Source of the DNA: Moraxellaceae bacterium
GTDB taxonomy: Bacteria; Pseudomonadota; Gammaproteobacteria; Pseudomonadales; Moraxellaceae
Assembly (NCBI GenBank): GCA_030684415.1
Contig: JAUXNL010000363.1
Coordinates: forward strand, 1 to 16,579
Length of the DNA: 16,579 nucleotides
Reading direction: 5' to 3'
The position numbers and the translations under genes are program-made. The notes below the pieces were generated by a model. That model was not told the DNA's origin. It did not search any database and saw only the letters and a program-made list of their open reading frames with translations. The stretch's first letter is position 1. Every line of letters starts with the position of its first letter. Shown in pieces: positions 15,949-16,579 of this stretch.

Positions 15949-15967
15949 CATCAAACGACAACATCAG
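15949..15967. repeat. Right 19-bp direct repeat of the ATPase segment
   Basis: CATCAAACGACAACATCAG differs from the left copy at 14224-14242 by one base. It includes the stop codon of the ABC1-family gene, so the repeat probably belongs to the original gatB/ABC1 junction and was duplicated by the insertion. Confidence 0.7.
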
Positions 15968-16579
15968 TGCAACCGTTTCGGCACCACCCCGTCACCGCCG
16001 CCAAAGGCAATGCGGTCGTCAGCAAACAGGTTCATGTCCGGCGCCAGAATCTTGATGTAGCGGTCGAAATACAGGATTTGCTTGAGCAGCAAGGCAAAGG
16101 CACGCGGGAAGCGGATGCCGTGTTGCTCACCCACCGCCACGATATCAAGCATGATGCGATTGATTTCGTTATCGTTCACATTGCCGTTGAGCACATGCTC
16201 CGGATCAACGTGAGTGAAGGCGCCGTAGAGCTTTTCAAGATCAGCGGCGAGCTTGTCGGTATCCACCACTTTGCTGGTCATGCCGATTTTCAGCATGCTG
16301 TCGGCCATCTTGCGGAAATCACCATCGGTAATGGACTCCACAAATGCCGTGGTGGCCTCCCAGGTTTCGGGATTGATACGCCCGACAATGCCGAAATCGA
16401 TAAAGCCGATACGGCCATCCGTGAGCACCATCAGGTTGCCGGCATGCAAATCAGCATGAAAGCTTTCGCAAAACATCAGGCTGGCAAACCAGGTATTCAT
16501 GGCGGTAATCAGGGTGCCAGCCGGGTCAGATGAATATTTGCGGATGGTCTCAAGATCGGTCAGCGGCACGCCGTAAAAG
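15964..16579 (-). CDS. ABC1/AarF/UbiB-family kinase-like protein, C-terminal part (runs off right edge)
   Basis: The frame enters from the right edge and ends with TGA at 15964-15966, giving 205 C-terminal residues; the N-terminus, with the family's KxGQ motif, is outside. Visible are YGVPLTDLETIRKYSS, the catalytic-loop-like FHADLHAGNLMVL and the metal-binding FIDFG of the DFG type, followed by a helical C-lobe. These atypical kinases act as ATPases or kinases, and members such as UbiB/Coq8 support ubiquinone synthesis. The C-terminus here lacks the membrane helices that close true UbiB, so it is better called an ABC1-family protein than UbiB. The GTG at 16569 is internal, not a start. It converges on gatB across the accessory segment. 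Confidence 0.92.
   Translation of the reverse strand, partial: FYGVPLTDLETIRKYSSDPAGTLITAMNTWFASLMFCESFHADLHAGNLMVLTDGRIGFIDFGIVGRINPETWEATTAFVESITDGDFRKMADSMLKIGMTSKVVDTDKLAADLEKLYGAFTHVDPEHVLNGNVNDNEINRIMLDIVAVGEQHGIRFPRAFALLLKQILYFDRYIKILAPDMNLFADDRIAFGGGDGVVPKRLH

Noticed and set aside
15700..15954. Minus-strand 84-codon frame spanning the terminator.
   Set aside because: It reads through the terminator hairpin, has no ribosome site and no recognisable features.
16567..16569. GTG as the start of the ABC1-family gene.
   Set aside because: The frame and family motif (YGVPLTD) continue upstream past the window edge, so it is internal.

Overview
The window looks like a chromosomal segment of a GC-rich gammaproteobacterium, probably Pseudomonadales-like. 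The basis is the block mreB-mreC-mreD-maf-rng-yhdP, which is a conserved gammaproteobacterial order, with a gatCAB operon pointing away from it. The genus cannot be read from the sequence.

Layout from left to right. (1) 1-1047, minus: the first 349 residues of a secreted SpvB/RHS-type protein whose remainder lies beyond the left edge. It is visibly AT-richer than its neighbours and sits where nitrilase/tldD genes often follow yhdP. (2) 1289-10517, minus: the cell-envelope block. mreB has its own promoter and a strong terminator. A 497-bp gap follows, holding two 150-bp-period tandem repeats with conserved hairpins. Then come mreC (no ordinary start codon), mreD (ATGA overlap), maf, rng and yhdP. 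(3) 10753-14202, plus: gatC-gatA-gatB, encoding the tRNA-dependent amidotransferase. Its candidate promoter overlaps the candidate mreB promoter back to back. A hairpin-rich, REP-like spacer separates gatA and gatB. (4) 14204-15967: an accessory segment bounded by 19-bp near-perfect direct repeats. It carries an AAA-type ATPase, a small ORF without an ATG, several palindromes and a terminator. (5) 15964-16579, minus: the C-terminal part of an ABC1/UbiB-family kinase-like protein, running off the right edge.

The core genes serve cell shape (MreBCD), lipid export to the outer membrane (YhdP), RNA maturation (RNase G), nucleotide-pool sanitation (Maf) and Gln/Asn-tRNA synthesis (GatCAB). The parts worth a second look are the SpvB/RHS gene, the mreB-mreC repeat array with the odd mreC start, and the direct-repeat-bounded ATPase segment. 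No defence system, CRISPR array, tRNA or rRNA was recognised.
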